Below are positions 41,236 to 52,723 of a stretch of 64,000 bases of DNA, piece after piece (within the stretch, counting starts at the first letter, position 1; every line of letters begins with the position of its first letter). The notes beneath the pieces were generated by a model. The model ran no database searches, had not been told where the DNA came from, and saw nothing but the letters and a program-made list of their open reading frames with translations. Position numbers and translations under genes: made by a program. This stretch comes from Linepithema humile (lineage: Eukaryota > Arthropoda > Insecta > Hymenoptera > Formicidae), in NCBI RefSeq assembly GCF_040581485.1, contig NC_090130.1:15379656-15443655 (forward strand). Reading direction: 5' to 3'.

Positions 41236-42888
41236 GGAGGGGAAACCGGCGGAGCAACCTTCGGCTTACAGGCTGATTTGCCTGCTGGACGAGGTCGGCA
41301 AGTTATTCGAAAGAATCATTGCCGGCCGAATCGTCCAGCACCTGTCGCGGGATGGTCCCAATCTATCGGAGGACCAATTTGGGTTCCGAGAGGCCCGATC
41401 TACAACAGACGCAATTATGCATCTGCGGGCCCTCTCGGACCAAATTGTAGGGGAGGGAGATGTGGCGTTGGCGGTGTCGCTGGACATCGTCAACGCCTTC
41501 AACTCCCTCCCATGGGAATGTGTGGGGGAGGCCATGGAATCTCATGGCCTTCCCCCATACATAAGGGAAGTTCTTTGGGACTATTTCCGTGACAGGACGC
41601 TCCAGTATAAAGACCAGCTGGAGCGGGTAAGCCGAAGGGAGGTCTGTTGCGGGGTTCCTCAGGGGTCGGTGTTAGGACCCCTATTATGGAACCTCGCATA
41701 TGACAGAGTGCTCCGCACAGCTCTTCCCCCGGGCTGTCGTCTGTTATGTTATGCAGACGACACTCTGGTGGTGGCCCGGAGGAGGAGCTGGAGAGAGGCC
41801 CGGGACGCGGCGAACGCCGCCACCCGGGCAGTCGTACACTCGATACGAACAATGGGACTCGAGGTCGCCCCGCAGAAGACAGAAGCTCTGTACTTCCGTA
41901 GCAGAGAATCGGGGCGACCCCCCCCACCCAAATCTGGGTGGGGGAGGTACGTGTCTGGGTGGGGGAGGTACGTGTCTGGATGGGGACCCAGATGAAATAT
42001 CTGGGCCTCACCCTGGATGGACTTTGGGGGTTTGAGCAGCACTTTGCTGGGATAACCCCCAAAGCGGAAAGGATGGCGGCGGCGTTGGGTCGCCTCCTTC
42101 CGAACCTGGGTGGTCCGCGAAATAGAGTCAGGAGACTCTACGCGAACGTCGTGCAATCGGTGCTCTTCTATGGAGCACCGGTGTGGGCCGAAAGGGTCAC
42201 GGCCAGTCGGCGCATACAGGCGTTGCTTCATCGCCAACAGCGTCGGCTGGCCATCAGGTTGATCCGGGCCTACAGCACGACGTCGTACGCGGCGGCCACG
42301 GCTCTGGCGAGCCTCATCCCGGCCGAGTTCCTGGCGAACTCGTACGCTGAATTTTATCGGCGTACGAGGGACCCAGACCGGACCGGGAGGGCTTGCCTAT
42401 TGCCACGAGTCGTGGCCAGACTCCGGAGGGAAGCCCGCCAGGGAGCCATGGAGACATGGCAGACCTCCTTGGCTGGCTCCACGGCGGGCAGATAGACCAC
42501 CCAGGCCATCCACCCCTGTCTTCCCGAATGGGCGGACAGGAGGGGACATGGTATCGGGTTTCACCTGACACAGGTACTCACCGGACACGGTTGTTTCGGT
42601 GACTACCTGTGCAGGATAGGTAGAGAGTGTACGACAAGGTGCCACCACTGTGCGGCCGGTCGGGACTCGGCGCGACACACTCTAGAAGAGTGTGAAGCAT
42701 GGGAGGGAGAGCGTCGAGTCCTGACCGCAGTGGTCGGCGAGGACCTCTCCCTACCAGCATTGGTAAGAGCCATGCTGGAGGGAGAGGATAAATGGAGGGC
42801 CGTCTCCTCCTTCTGTGACAAGGTAATGTTTCAGAAGGAGGAGGCGGAGAGAGAAAGAAGGGGGAAGGCGGTAAGGGGAGGGGATTAA
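41236..42888 (+). pseudogene. LINE copy 1 reverse transcriptase and C-terminal domain
   Basis: The copy starts within RT at KPAEQPSAYRLICLLDE. Visible motifs are EDQFGFREARSTTDAIMH, LAVSLDIVNAFNSLPW, GVPQGSVLGPLLWN and the catalytic LLCYADDTLVVA. A tandem 21-bp duplication at about 41930-41980 and a frameshift follow; the connection continues with GLTLDGLWGF and FYGAPVWAERV to a TAG at 42495. Beyond it is a CCHC finger, CHHCAAGRDSARHTLEEC, then a stop at 42888. Sequence matches copy 2 closely. R1-clade LINEs have this RT plus C-terminal CCHC layout. Confidence 0.85.
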
Positions 42889-43369
42889 TTGATCCCCCTC
42901 CTATTGTACAGTCGCCAATAACCCCCCCCCCCCCGCCCCCAAAGGGGCAGAGGAAATAGGGGGTCTCCCTGGGCGGTGACACGCACCACAAGCGTGTCAC
43001 CATCAACCCCCCGGGGAGGACTTTCCCCCTAGGAGGGACTTAAACTAAATGGGTCCCTCCAACCTGGATGGCCGGAGGGGAGATACCGTAGACATATCGG
43101 AATTCTATCTCTCCTCCGGCGGGGGGTCGGTTAGGAGCGGGGGCTCCTGACTGACCTCAGCCCTCCAACACACACGGGAGGGCGGGGAAAAGTCGCGATA
43201 GTCCGGCTTTTCCCGTAATAGGAGATCACACTGGGAGGGAGAAGGGACGTAAGTTCCCCATTCCTCCCCGCGAGGAGACCGATTCCGGTCAGACCTGAGG
43301 GAGGGTGAGACGAATACCGCTGGTGATACCTCACCCTCCCTCTATATGGTCTAGGAAAGCTATCGGCAG
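42889..43369 (+). other. 3' UTR of LINE copy 1
   Basis: GC-rich sequence matches 53668-54110 of copy 2 up to GCTATCGGCAG. The last 120 bp and poly(A) tail seen in copy 2 are absent, and copy 2 sequence starts at once. A C-run at 42921-42936 lies near its start. Confidence 0.75.
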
Positions 43370-45657
43370 ACTATCGTCTGTCACAAAAAACAGCGCCTCA
43401 TCGATTGGGACCAAGAGGCCACTGAAGGACAGGGAGGATACCACCAACCTTCCTGACTCTCCCTCCTCCGAAGAACGGAGGAGAAAGAGGGAAAAGAGGA
43501 TAAGAAGGAGTGGCCTCTTATCCTCAGATGAGGAGGATCTTGAGATCCTCAGAGCACAGGCTCAAAAGAAGGATCCACGGAGACGCCCCGCGACAGATCC
43601 CGCAAACATTGGGCAGCACACCGCCCGAAAAAGGAGGGAGAAGGCCGTGGAGCGAATAGAGGAGCTCCACCAAAGGATCGCCGAGAGGATAATGAATCCT
43701 CACCACGAGACGGATCGCACAACCGAGCGATACCATAAATTTGTGGAAAAAGTAACAAGCAAGGTTGTGCGATATGAGGCAGCACCGGTCCAGCAGATCC
43801 TGGACGACCTCAGGAATGACACCAAGTCTATTCTAGAGGTCGCCAGGGTCTCAAAGGGCCTTAAGGGGAACCTGGCTGGGCTGCTTTGTGCGGCGGCCTC
43901 CTCTTTAGAAGCAGGAGCGGCGACCCTGGCGGAAAGGGCGGAGAAGGAGTTTTACGACCCCATCGCGAGGAGAGCCCCTTCTTCCGCCAATGACAATGTG
44001 GAGGAGATCTTCGCGGCGAACCGCCGCTTGGAGCAGGAGGTGGCTGACCTCCGCAGGGAGAGGGAGGAGAGGGAGAGAACCTCCCCACTTCCCTCACCCC
44101 CTGCTACCCGGTATGGCCAGGGCCGCAGGGAAGAACGAGGAGATGGAGGAAATCGTCATGGGGGGGGGGGGGTCGGTAGAGGCTCCACTCCCCGAACCCT
44201 CCCCCATGATGACGATTACGAGGGAAGATCTGGTCAACTTCCCGGCAAGGAGACCCCCAATCAAAGGAGCCGTAAAGATCCTGGAGGATCGCCCCTTGCC
44301 AGTAGTGACCAGCAATATCCTCGTACCCGGCGGCCTGGCCGAAATTGTCGAACAGACAGTAAGGAAACAGCTTGGAGAATTGCTTCCCATCATGATGAGG
44401 GAGCTTAGGGGTAGCCTGCTTCCTCCCTCCTTGCCTAACCCCCCTACCTCCGGGTCCCCTGGTGATGGGGGTCCACCCTCCGTTAAGAGGGTGGCTCCCC
44501 CCACCGGGGATTCCAGGAGGGAGAGTGGAAAGAAGGGAAAGGGAAAGGTGCCGACGCAGTCCGTCGCCGTGCGACAGCCCACTGCCGGCCCTTCCCTTCC
44601 CCCTAAAGGGGGAAAAAAAGTCCTGGCCGACAAGCCAGGACAATCGATCCCCCACGAAGGGAAAATTGCTGCAGATACAACTGTCACAGTGCAGCAGCAA
44701 CAACAGAAGCAGCAACGGGACACACCACTTCTGTTTACAGAAGTGATGAAGAGGAGATCGATAAAGAAAAAGGTAACTCCTCCTCCTCCCTCCAGTACAG
44801 GGGTGAAAAGCGCCCAGGGAACCACAAAAGTGGTTCTCAAAACCGCCCCCAAATCTCCTCCCTCCCCGCCCAAACAGGGCACTGGGGAGGAAAAGGGGAG
44901 GAAGGAAAAGAAAAAGAGGAAGGTGCCCAACACTGCGGCTGTTTCTTTCACATGTCCAGTGGGGGAATACGCCGCGGTGATGAAAAGGGTCACCAGGGAG
45001 ATCTTCCTCAAGGAGATGGAGATCCCCCCGACGACGCCCAAAGCGGGCCAAACGAGGGCCCTTATTATTCAAATACCGGGCCCCGAAGGACAGAAGCGCG
45101 CGGACATGTTGGCGCAAGAAATGCGCAACATGTCCGCCGATAGACCCGAGATACGGATCAATCGACCCCAGAAAATGGGCGAGATCCGTATCCGGGATCT
45201 AGCTCCGTCGACCACGGCAGAGAGCGTTGCTCGAGTCGTAGCGGAGAGGGGAGAAGGCTCCCCCACCGAGGTCAAGGTGGGGGACATAAAATCCCCCATC
45301 CCCAGAGGCCTATACACGGCCTGGGCGAAGTGCCCCCTCAGGGCGGCCAATAAGGTCGCCTAGGAGGGGCACATAATAATAGATGGGTTCTTCCGAGCCC
45401 GGGTAGAACTCTTGGAAGCGCGCCCCCTCCAATGTTATAAATGTATAGAGAGGGGCCATGTAAGAGCAACATGCCCCAATACAAATGCTGACCGCAGCGG
45501 TATATGCTACCGCTGCGGTGAAATGGGACACGAGGCCCGCGGGTGCACGGCGCAGGCTAAATGCGCCGTGTGCCATGATGCGGGTCGACCGGCCTCTCAC
45601 CGCATAGGGGAGCCGGCGTGTAAGCCCTCCAAGGGGGGCAATAAGAAAAAGGGGTGA
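43370..45657 (+). pseudogene. LINE copy 2 ORF1 (Gag-like)
   Basis: The early part (to about 44100) encodes a Ser/Glu/Arg-rich region with EERRRKREKRIRRSGLLSS and a coiled-coil-like NRRLEQEVADLRRERE. A frame change near the G11 run at 44161 leads to a Pro/Lys-rich middle and a structured segment ending at a TAG at 45361. In the same frame after that stop are three zinc knuckles: CYKCIERGHVRATC, CYRCGEMGHEARGC and CAVCHDAGRPASH. The triple-knuckle C-terminus is typical of R1/TRAS-type ORF1 proteins, which bind element RNA. Confidence 0.8.
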
Positions 45658-45845
45658 GCTGCCACACAAGCACCCATCCCCCCTCCCAAAACCAAGGAGG
45701 GTATACAGGCGGCAGCGGCGAAGCCGTCCAAAAAGAGGGAATCAAATCCCCCCACAGAGTCCATGGACATAGATCCACTGCCAGCTGCCGCCGAAACAGC
45801 AGGCACGAGTGGCCTGGAGGAGGGACAGGTTCCTAAGAATCAATA

Positions 45846-46735
45846 ATGTCCACAAAACTCCTCCAGGCCAACCTAAATCACGCTCGCCGGGCCCAAAACC
45901 TGTTCATGGAGGATCTGTGCGAGCGTGATGCGGGACTAGGAGTGGTGGCGGAGCCGTATCGGGTGCCGGAATCCGATCCTAACTGGGTCTCGGCCTCGAG
46001 CGGCTCCGTCGCCATTGTGAGGAGGCACTCCCCGCGCTCCCCCACTTACCCTAGTGGAACGGGGAGAAGGGTTCGTCATTGCGCGGTGGGGTGCCTTATA
46101 TGTGGTGGGGGTATACGTCCCACCAAAGCGGCCTCACCCCGAGTTAAGAGAACACTTGCGGGCAATGGGGGCGGGCATTCGCCGGTGCCTCCCCCATCCC
46201 GTGTTGGTGGCCGGGGACTTCAACGCCTGAGCTCAGGAGTGGGGTTTCCGGTTCACCAACATCAGGGGTGAGGCCGTGTTGACTTGGGCGGCGGGTCTTG
46301 GCCTCCTGTTGCAGAACAGGGGGTCGAATAGCACCTGCATCCGCCCCCGGGGGGAGTCCATTGTCGACTTGACGTGGGCTTCCCACCGGGCAGCGGACTT
46401 GGTGAGGACCTGGGAGATGGCAAACCGAGAGTCCCTCTCGGACCATCTCTACATAGAGATGGTCCTGACCGCCACTCCTCAGGAGGTGCTGACCCGCCGC
46501 CATCGTCTGAGGGGCGAAAAAGGGCCCCCCCCCCCTAGAAGGTGGGCACTAGCCCAAATAAACCAAGACAGATTGGTGGCGGCGGCCTTGGTGGAGGCGT
46601 GGTCGGATCCTCCCGACCTCGTCGACACCGGGGCCGAAGCCGAGGAGATCGGGGACATGGCCGAGCGCATGTGCGACATGGCCATGCCTCGATCGAAGCC
46701 CGCCCCCCGTCGGGCCACGTATTGAGGCCACGTAA
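45846..46735 (+). pseudogene. LINE copy 2 ORF2 endonuclease domain
   Basis: ORF2 starts MSTKLLQANLNHARRAQNLF, with the apurinic-type endonuclease Asn. VVAEPYRVP carries the Glu. After a frameshift at about 46045, VAGDFNA holds the Asp/Asn but is followed by TGA at 46228-46230. The frame then continues to the SDHLYIEMVL motif (catalytic Asp/His). The domain nicks target DNA for priming. It is broken by one shift and at least two stops (46228 and about 46725). Confidence 0.8.
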
Positions 46736-46852
46736 AACGAGGAAATCGCAGAACTGCGAAGGAGCGCAAACGCCGCTAGACGCGATCTCCTCAGGGCCCA
46801 ACGACGGGCGGGCGGAGAGGACGAAAGTACTGCCGAGGCGCGCGGGGAGTAC

Positions 46853-48051
46853 ATGGCCGCGAGGTGCTTCTTGCGGACAGCCATCGGCAGGGCCAAGGCC
46901 AAGGCCTGGGAGGAGCTGCTCGCTGAGCTCGACCGGGACCCTTGGGGGCGTCCGTACCGTCTGGTACTCAAGAGATTGAGACCGGCGACGCCCCCAATCT
47001 CGGAGACGCTGGACCCCGGGTTCCTCGACCAGGTGGTGGGGAGTCTCTTTCCTGTAAAAGACACTCACATCCCCCCTAGGGGGGACCCCACCGACTGGAC
47101 CGAGGACCTGGGGATATCAGAGAGGAAGCTATCCGAGGCGGCCAAAAGGCTGGGGGCTGCTGGTAAAGCCCCCGGCCCGGACGGAGTTCCCGGCCGTGTA
47201 TGGGCCTTGGCCTTTGGCGTGGTGGGTGCCCGCCTGAGGAGATTATATAACGCGTGCCTCAGGACAGGCACCTTCCCCTCCTTGTGGAAGAAAGCGAACC
47301 TTGTGCTACTTCGCAAGAAGGGGAAACCGGCGGAGCAACCTTCGGCCGATTTGCCTGCTGGACGAGGTCGGCAAGCTGTTCGAAAGAATCATTGCCGGCC
47401 GAATCGTTCAGCACCTGTCGCGGGATGGTCCCAATCTATCGGAGGATCAGTTTGGGTTCCGAGAGGCCCGATCCACAACAGATGCGATTATGCATCTGCG
47501 GGCCCTCTCGGACCAAGTTGTAGGGGAGGGGGATGTGGCGTTGGCGGTGTCGCTGGACATCGTCAACGCTTTCAACTCCCTCCCCTGGGAGTGTGTGGGG
47601 GAGGTCATGGAGTTCCATGGCCTTCCCCCATACATAAGGGAGGTTCTTTGGGACTACTTCCGTGACAGGACGCTCCAGTACAGAGATCAACTGGAGCGGG
47701 TAAGCCGAAGGGAAATCTGTTGCGGGGTTCCTCAGGGGTCGGTGTTAGGACCCCTATTATGGAACCTCGCATACGACAGAGTGCTCCGCACGGCGCTTCC
47801 CCCGGGCTGTCGTCTGCTGTGTTATGCAGACGACACCCTGGTGGTGGTCCGGGGGAAGAGCTGGAAAGAGGCCCGGGACGCGGCGAACGCCGCCACCCGG
47901 GCGGTCATATACTCCATACGAACGATGGGACTCGAGGTTGCTCCGCAGAAGACGGAGGCCCTGTTCTTTTATGACAGGGCCTTGGGGCGTCCTCCCTCCA
48001 CCCAGATCTGGGTGGGGGAGGTCCGCGTCCGGGTGGGGACCCAGATGAGGT
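46853..48051 (+). pseudogene. LINE copy 2 reverse transcriptase
   Basis: The frame from 46853 includes KAPGPDGVPGRVWALAFGVV and ANLVLLRKKGKPAEQPSA, RT blocks 1-2. A one-base deletion near 47345 moves the frame to that from 47301, which carries FERIIAGRIVQHLSRDGP, GVPQGSVLGPLLWN and LLCYADDTLVVV. At 48051 the copy is interrupted by Gypsy H; it resumes at 52724 inside the same codon context (RYLGLTLDG). RT primes on the nicked target to copy element RNA. Confidence 0.85.
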
Positions 48052-48331
48052 TGTAGCGGTTAAAATGAGAACTACTACATACGATAATAAAAAGATCAAA
48101 TTGTATTTTAATGTTTTTATATTTTAACTTGATGTTAATGTAATCATGTACAGATGAAGAGTGTGTGATTAACAAAATAAAAATGTTTAACAAAATACTA
48201 ATGTTGTTATAGTGATTCAATAAACTATTTCTATGGTAATTAATCAATAAATATTTGTTACTAATCGCAACTCAATATCGGCAAACAAAATTCCATCTTT
48301 ATCGGTAAAGTTAGTTGCGATGATTGCCACA
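48052..48331 (-). repeat. 3' LTR of Gypsy H
   Basis: 280 bp, TGTGGCAATCATCGC to AACCGCTACA on the minus strand, effectively the same as 52440-52719. The adjacent 48332-48350 holds the polypurine tract (minus strand GGGGGGGGAGTAC). Confidence 0.93.
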
Positions 48332-48354
48332 GTACTCCCCCCCCGAGCAACGTC

Positions 48355-49539
48355 CTACGTTGCGAATTGAACCTTCTTCCTTGGACCAGTATATGTTCTA
48401 AGTGTTCTGAGTGGCTCGTGAGTAGAAGAGGAAAACGTAGAATCTGTTTGATCTCTATTTGGTTCTTTAGGAAGGAATGCAGGTTTCAGCCGTTCGATAG
48501 TGACATTGACATTTTTACCTGAAATTTCTAAAGTGAAAACATTATTATTTATTCTATTTACAACTCTGAATGGACCAGAGTATGGTGGTTGTAACGGTTT
48601 TCTGACTGAGTCATCGCGTAACCAAACGTGAGTACAATCAAAAAGATTTTTATGACAAAAAGGTGTCTTTTTTGTGTGATGTGCTACTGGTTGAGATTTA
48701 ATTTCTCTCATGTGAATCCTATGTTTTTCTAAAAAGATTTCTGGATCAGGAGAAAGATCTTCTTCAATGAAAAATTCTCCAGGAATACGTAATGTTGTTT
48801 TATAAAGCATTTCTGCCGATGATGCTTTTAAATCTTCTTTATAACAGGTACGTAAACCCAAAAGAACAGTAGGTAATAATTCTAACCAATTTTTATTTGC
48901 ATGGCACATAATAGCACTTTTTAATGTACGATGCCATCTTTCCAGGATACCATTTGAGGCTGGATGATACGCAGAAGTCCTTATCCGCTCGCAACCGATA
49001 AGGTTGGTGAGAGCTTTGAAAAGAGTTGCTTCAAATTGAGGTCCTTGATCCGTTGTGATAGTATTTGGTGATCCATATCTTGCTATCCAATGATTGAAGA
49101 AAGCAGTTGCAACATTTTCTGCTGAAATTTCTTTAAGAGGAATAGCTTCTGGCCATCTTGAAAATCTATCAATCATGGTCAGGCAGTATCGATAATTCTG
49201 ACATGGTAATAACGGGCCAACTAAGTCCAAATGAACATGTTGGAAACGATGATCTGGAATGGCTATCTTTTCTGGAATATTTTTCGTATGTCGTTGTATT
49301 TTGGCATGTTGACAAGGTAAGCACATTCTTGCCCATTCTTTAATATCTTTATTCATAGAAGGCCAAATAAATTTCTGTTGTATCATTTTACAGGTTGATC
49401 TTCCACTTGGATGAGATAAATTATGGACAACATCAAAAATTTTTCTCCTTAAACGTTGTGGAATGTACGGACGTATATTTTCAGTCGAACAATCACAAAA
49501 AATTGGAGTTGTTGTACCGGTAAGAATTAATTTTTGCAA
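48355..49539 (-). CDS. pol: Integrase of Gypsy H
   Basis: The 394-residue frame begins MQKLILTGTTTPIFC and has the H2C2 zinc domain HPSGRSTCKMIQQKFIWP and MCLPCQHAK. The catalytic core follows: HLDLVGPLLPC (Asp), TITTDQGPQFEA (Asp) and NGILERWHRTLK (Glu). A C-terminal domain includes PYSGPFRVVNRINNNVFTL. It ends near the polypurine tract. The frame is intact and in register with the upstream pol across the TGA at 49610, so it is the C-terminal part of one Pol polyprotein. Confidence 0.9.
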   Translation of the reverse strand: MQKLILTGTTTPIFCDCSTENIRPYIPQRLRRKIFDVVHNLSHPSGRSTCKMIQQKFIWPSMNKDIKEWARMCLPCQHAKIQRHTKNIPEKIAIPDHRFQHVHLDLVGPLLPCQNYRYCLTMIDRFSRWPEAIPLKEISAENVATAFFNHWIARYGSPNTITTDQGPQFEATLFKALTNLIGCERIRTSAYHPASNGILERWHRTLKSAIMCHANKNWLELLPTVLLGLRTCYKEDLKASSAEMLYKTTLRIPGEFFIEEDLSPDPEIFLEKHRIHMREIKSQPVAHHTKKTPFCHKNLFDCTHVWLRDDSVRKPLQPPYSGPFRVVNRINNNVFTLEISGKNVNVTIERLKPAFLPKEPNRDQTDSTFSSSTHEPLRTLRTYTGPRKKVQFAT

Positions 49540-49608
49540 CTTAAGTGAGGGATTTGCTTGAAGTGTTACAAGTTCTTCATCCTCTTTTTGAAATTCTGCT
49601 AATTCTTC

Positions 49609-51546
49609 TCATGAAACAATGACCGGCATAGAAATTGCTTCAATTCGTGATAAAACATCAGCTACAACATTATCTTTTCCAGAAATATGTTGGATTTCTG
49701 TCGAAAATTGAGCAATGAAATCAAGTTGACGTATCTGTCGAGGTGACGCTTTGTCCAATTTTTGTCTAAAGGCATAAACTAGAGGTTTATGGTCTGTTTG
49801 AATCAATAGTTGGCGTCCCTCAATTAAATATCTGAAATGTTTAATTGCTGAAAAAATGCTGAGTAATTCCCTATCGTAAGTACTGTAATTACGTTGAGCA
49901 TTATCAAGTTTCTTTGAAAAGAAAGCAATAGGTTTATTAATTCCACCTATAATTTGTTCTAGAGAAGCACCAATAGCAATGTCTGAAGCATCACATGTAA
50001 GAATTAATGGAACTGTTGGAGCAGGATGAGATAATAATGTTGCTTTTAAAAGTTCTTCCTTACAACAATTAAAGGCTTTAATAGCATTCTCTGTCCAAAC
50101 AATTGGTCTTTTATCATTCTTCTTACTATCTTTAAGATAGTCTGTAAGAATTGCTTGCTGTGAAGCAGCATTTTTCAAACATTGACGGTAAAAATTAATA
50201 AACCCTAAAAATCTTCTTAATTCTTGAACTGTTTGAAGTTGTTTGTAATTAATGATTGTTTTCATTTTTTCATTTGTAGGTTTGATTCCTTGTTTGGACA
50301 TGAGATATCCAAGGAAAGAAATCTCCTCTTTTCCAAAGAGACATTTAGAAACATTAACAGTTAATCCGAACTGTTTTAAACATGAAAAGATAATATGTAA
50401 ATGTTTATGATGTTCTTCAATATTTGATGATGCAACTAATATATCATCAAGATAACAAAAGCAGAAATCAAGTCCTGTTAATATTATATTCATGAGCCTT
50501 TGAAAAGTTTGAGCTGCATTTCGTAACCCAAATGGCATAACTAAAAATTCAAATAAGCCAAAAGGAGTAGTGACAGCTGTCTTAGGAATATTTTCCTTGG
50601 CTACAGGAACTTGATAGTATGCCTTTACCAAATCAATCTTTGAAAATATGATCTTACCATGAAGACCAGATGTGAAGTCTTGAATATGTGGAAGAGGATA
50701 TCTATCTGGAAGTGTCACAGCATTCAAACCTCTGTAATCACCACATAATCTCCATGTGTCCTGTCCATTTTTGGGAACCATATGAATCGGTGCTGCCCAT
50801 GGACTGCTTGAAGGACGACAGATTCCCTGTTCCATCATGTGTTTAAATTCATTCTTGGCAAACTTTAACTTCTCTGGAGATAAACGACGAGGTGTAGTCG
50901 CAACTGGAGAACTTTTTGTAACAATGTGGTGTTCCATTTGATGTATTCTATTTGCTGTAATTGGAGCAAAATGAGTTAATTCTGGAAAATCTGCGAGGAT
51001 TTTATGGAAAGGTGAGTCATGTAATGTTGTACAAATTGTAATCTGGTTAATATTTGTCAATTTTCCTTTTTGTGACAAACCAGTTATTAAATCTAATAAT
51101 TTTTTGTGTTTCATGTCAACTAGAATTCCATAATGACTCAAAAAATCTGCACCAATGATAGGTCGTTGGATATTTGCAATGCAGAATTTCCATTTAAGAT
51201 CTCTGCGAAGACCAAGATCAAGAGCTACAGTTTTTGTACCGTAGGTATCTATCTTAGTACCGTTTGCAGCAAAAAGTTTTAATGTAGAAATTGAAGATTT
51301 CTGAAATATTTTTTTAGGAACAAGAGAAATATCAGCTCCAGTATCAATCAGAAAATTCAAACCTGAAGTTTTATCGAAGACGATGAGACGTTGGGTGAAC
51401 CGTTGACTGTCGCCTCTTCCTTCAACGGTAAGCTTAGTTTTCCTGCTTATCTGTCTTTTCAGTAAGTAACTTTGACATTGAACAAGGAATAGTACATTTA
51501 AAAGCTTTTTTACCGAATTTCTTGTGATAAAAACAAATTTGTTCAT
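49609..51546 (-). CDS. pol: Protease, RT and RNase H of Gypsy H
   Basis: This 645-residue frame overlaps the gag end by about 110 bp. Protease shows [16 protein letters not shown] at about residues 65-80. RT blocks are [52 protein letters not shown] and the catalytic [11 protein letters not shown]. RNase H has [30 protein letters not shown] and [13 protein letters not shown]. The frame ends at a TGA after MPVIVS; a related fragment at 63578 has TTA there, so this is a nonsense mutation, not a normal gene end. Confidence 0.92.
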   Translation of the reverse strand: MNKFVFITRNSVKKLLNVLFLVQCQSYLLKRQISRKTKLTVEGRGDSQRFTQRLIVFDKTSGLNFLIDTGADISLVPKKIFQKSSISTLKLFAANGTKIDTYGTKTVALDLGLRRDLKWKFCIANIQRPIIGADFLSHYGILVDMKHKKLLDLITGLSQKGKLTNINQITICTTLHDSPFHKILADFPELTHFAPITANRIHQMEHHIVTKSSPVATTPRRLSPEKLKFAKNEFKHMMEQGICRPSSSPWAAPIHMVPKNGQDTWRLCGDYRGLNAVTLPDRYPLPHIQDFTSGLHGKIIFSKIDLVKAYYQVPVAKENIPKTAVTTPFGLFEFLVMPFGLRNAAQTFQRLMNIILTGLDFCFCYLDDILVASSNIEEHHKHLHIIFSCLKQFGLTVNVSKCLFGKEEISFLGYLMSKQGIKPTNEKMKTIINYKQLQTVQELRRFLGFINFYRQCLKNAASQQAILTDYLKDSKKNDKRPIVWTENAIKAFNCCKEELLKATLLSHPAPTVPLILTCDASDIAIGASLEQIIGGINKPIAFFSKKLDNAQRNYSTYDRELLSIFSAIKHFRYLIEGRQLLIQTDHKPLVYAFRQKLDKASPRQIRQLDFIAQFSTEIQHISGKDNVVADVLSRIEAISMPVIVS

Positions 51547-52354
51547 CTTTTTTATTAGTTAATGCATTTTTGTTTCTAGATGATGATCTAAAATGTTTTC
51601 TTTCAAAATTTCTAGATTTTGATCTGTCACGGGAACGATTTACTTCCAATGCAGCTATTCTGCGCTCAAGATCAACAAGATTGCCTGATTTTGAATTTGA
51701 TTCAGCAGACGGAGTAATCGCTGAGACTTGAAGTGATCCATTGTCCCGGTCAACAATTTTATCCGCTAATTCAGCTAATTTAGCTAATGGACTTTCTTCA
51801 ACAACAGCTAAAGTTGCCTGTACGCGGTATGGTAAACGTTGCAACCAAATTGAATGTAGAACATTGTTCGAAATAGCTCCTCCAGCTAATTGTCTGATCT
51901 CACGAAGTAAATCTGACGGTTTTTTGTCATTAAGTTCAATTCCCGCTAAAACTTGACGCAATCTTTTCTCTTCCGAATCCGTAAAGCGGTTAATTAATGC
52001 GTTTTTCAAATAATTATATTTATCTAATTCAGGCGGTCTTTCAATAATTTCAGCTACCAATGCTTGTTCATCAAGATGACGAATTACGGTACTGAATTTT
52101 ATTTCATCCGATCGAATACGATATATTAAAAATTCACTCTCTAACTGAGCAAACCATAACTTTGGTTGTTTGTGCCAAAAGATCGGTAATTTTAATAATC
52201 TGAATTCATTCGCGTGAATCTCAATTGACTCACCTGAATTAGATGGACCGCTATTCAGCATCGTTGCTCTTTCTAATATATTCCGTGTTCCTGATGCTTC
52301 TTCTTGAGTCGATGATGTTTTCGGCGATGAAGGAGGTAAATGGTTAATAGGCAT
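51434..52354 (-). CDS. gag: Gag of Gypsy H
   Basis: A 306-residue frame starts [20 protein letters not shown]. Residues about 55-200 form a capsid-type region, with [20 protein letters not shown] and [21 protein letters not shown] short basic segment precedes a single knuckle-like [18 protein letters not shown], which departs from the normal CCHC form. This Gag class occurs in many arthropod Gypsy elements. The frame is intact, and pol overlaps its end in another frame, implying frameshifting for Gag-Pol. Confidence 0.85.
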   Translation of the reverse strand: MPINHLPPSSPKTSSTQEEASGTRNILERATMLNSGPSNSGESIEIHANEFRLLKLPIFWHKQPKLWFAQLESEFLIYRIRSDEIKFSTVIRHLDEQALVAEIIERPPELDKYNYLKNALINRFTDSEEKRLRQVLAGIELNDKKPSDLLREIRQLAGGAISNNVLHSIWLQRLPYRVQATLAVVEESPLAKLAELADKIVDRDNGSLQVSAITPSAESNSKSGNLVDLERRIAALEVNRSRDRSKSRNFERKHFRSSSRNKNALTNKKDEQICFYHKKFGKKAFKCTIPCSMSKLLTEKTDKQEN

Positions 52355-52417
52355 CTTCTATTATATCGTTCAAAATTTAAATTTTCCGCGGCTCTTCAAG
52401 TTAATTAGATTTTTCCG

Positions 52418-52435
52418 ATCACGTCGGGGTCACCA
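52418..52435 (-). other. Primer-binding site of Gypsy H (tRNA-Trp type)
   Basis: On the minus strand TGGTGACCCCGACGTGAT lies four bases after the LTR end. It is the complement of the tRNA-Trp 3' end, the same site known from Rous sarcoma virus. Confidence 0.9.
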
Positions 52436-52439
52436 ATTA

Positions 52440-52719
52440 TGTAGCGGTTAAAATGAGAACTACTACATACGATAATAAAAAGATCAAATTGTATTTTAAT
52501 GTTTTTATATTTTAACTTGATGTTAATGTAATCATGTACAGATGAAGAGTGTGTGATTAACAAAATAAAAATGTTTAACAAAATACTAATGTTGTTATAG
52601 TGATTCAATAAACTATTTCTATGGTAATTAATCAATAAATATTTGTTACTAATCGCAACTCAATATCGGCAAACAAAATTCCATCTTTATCGGTAAAGTT
52701 AGTTGCGATGATTGCCACA
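52440..52719 (-). repeat. 5' LTR of Gypsy H
   Basis: Direct repeat of 48052-48331, 280 bp, upstream of the primer site and gag for the minus-strand element. Confidence 0.93.
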
Positions 52720-52723
52720 AGGT

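Larger units (their letters stand above)
48052..52719 (-). mobile_element. Gypsy-type LTR retrotransposon H
   Basis: A 4668-bp element has 280-bp LTRs that look almost identical, an AGGT target duplication (48048-48051 and 52720-52723), a tRNA-Trp primer site, gag, pol and polypurine tract. Removing it and one AGGT restores LINE sequence. The near-identity of LTRs indicates recent insertion. A TGA at 49610 splits pol, the only clear defect, so this is a young, almost intact copy. Confidence 0.92.

Noticed and set aside
44094..45117. Two long minus-strand ORFs (315 and 337 residues)
   Set aside because: They are antisense to LINE ORF1 in GC-rich sequence, rich in Gly/Pro/Ser/Phe, with no recognisable domain.
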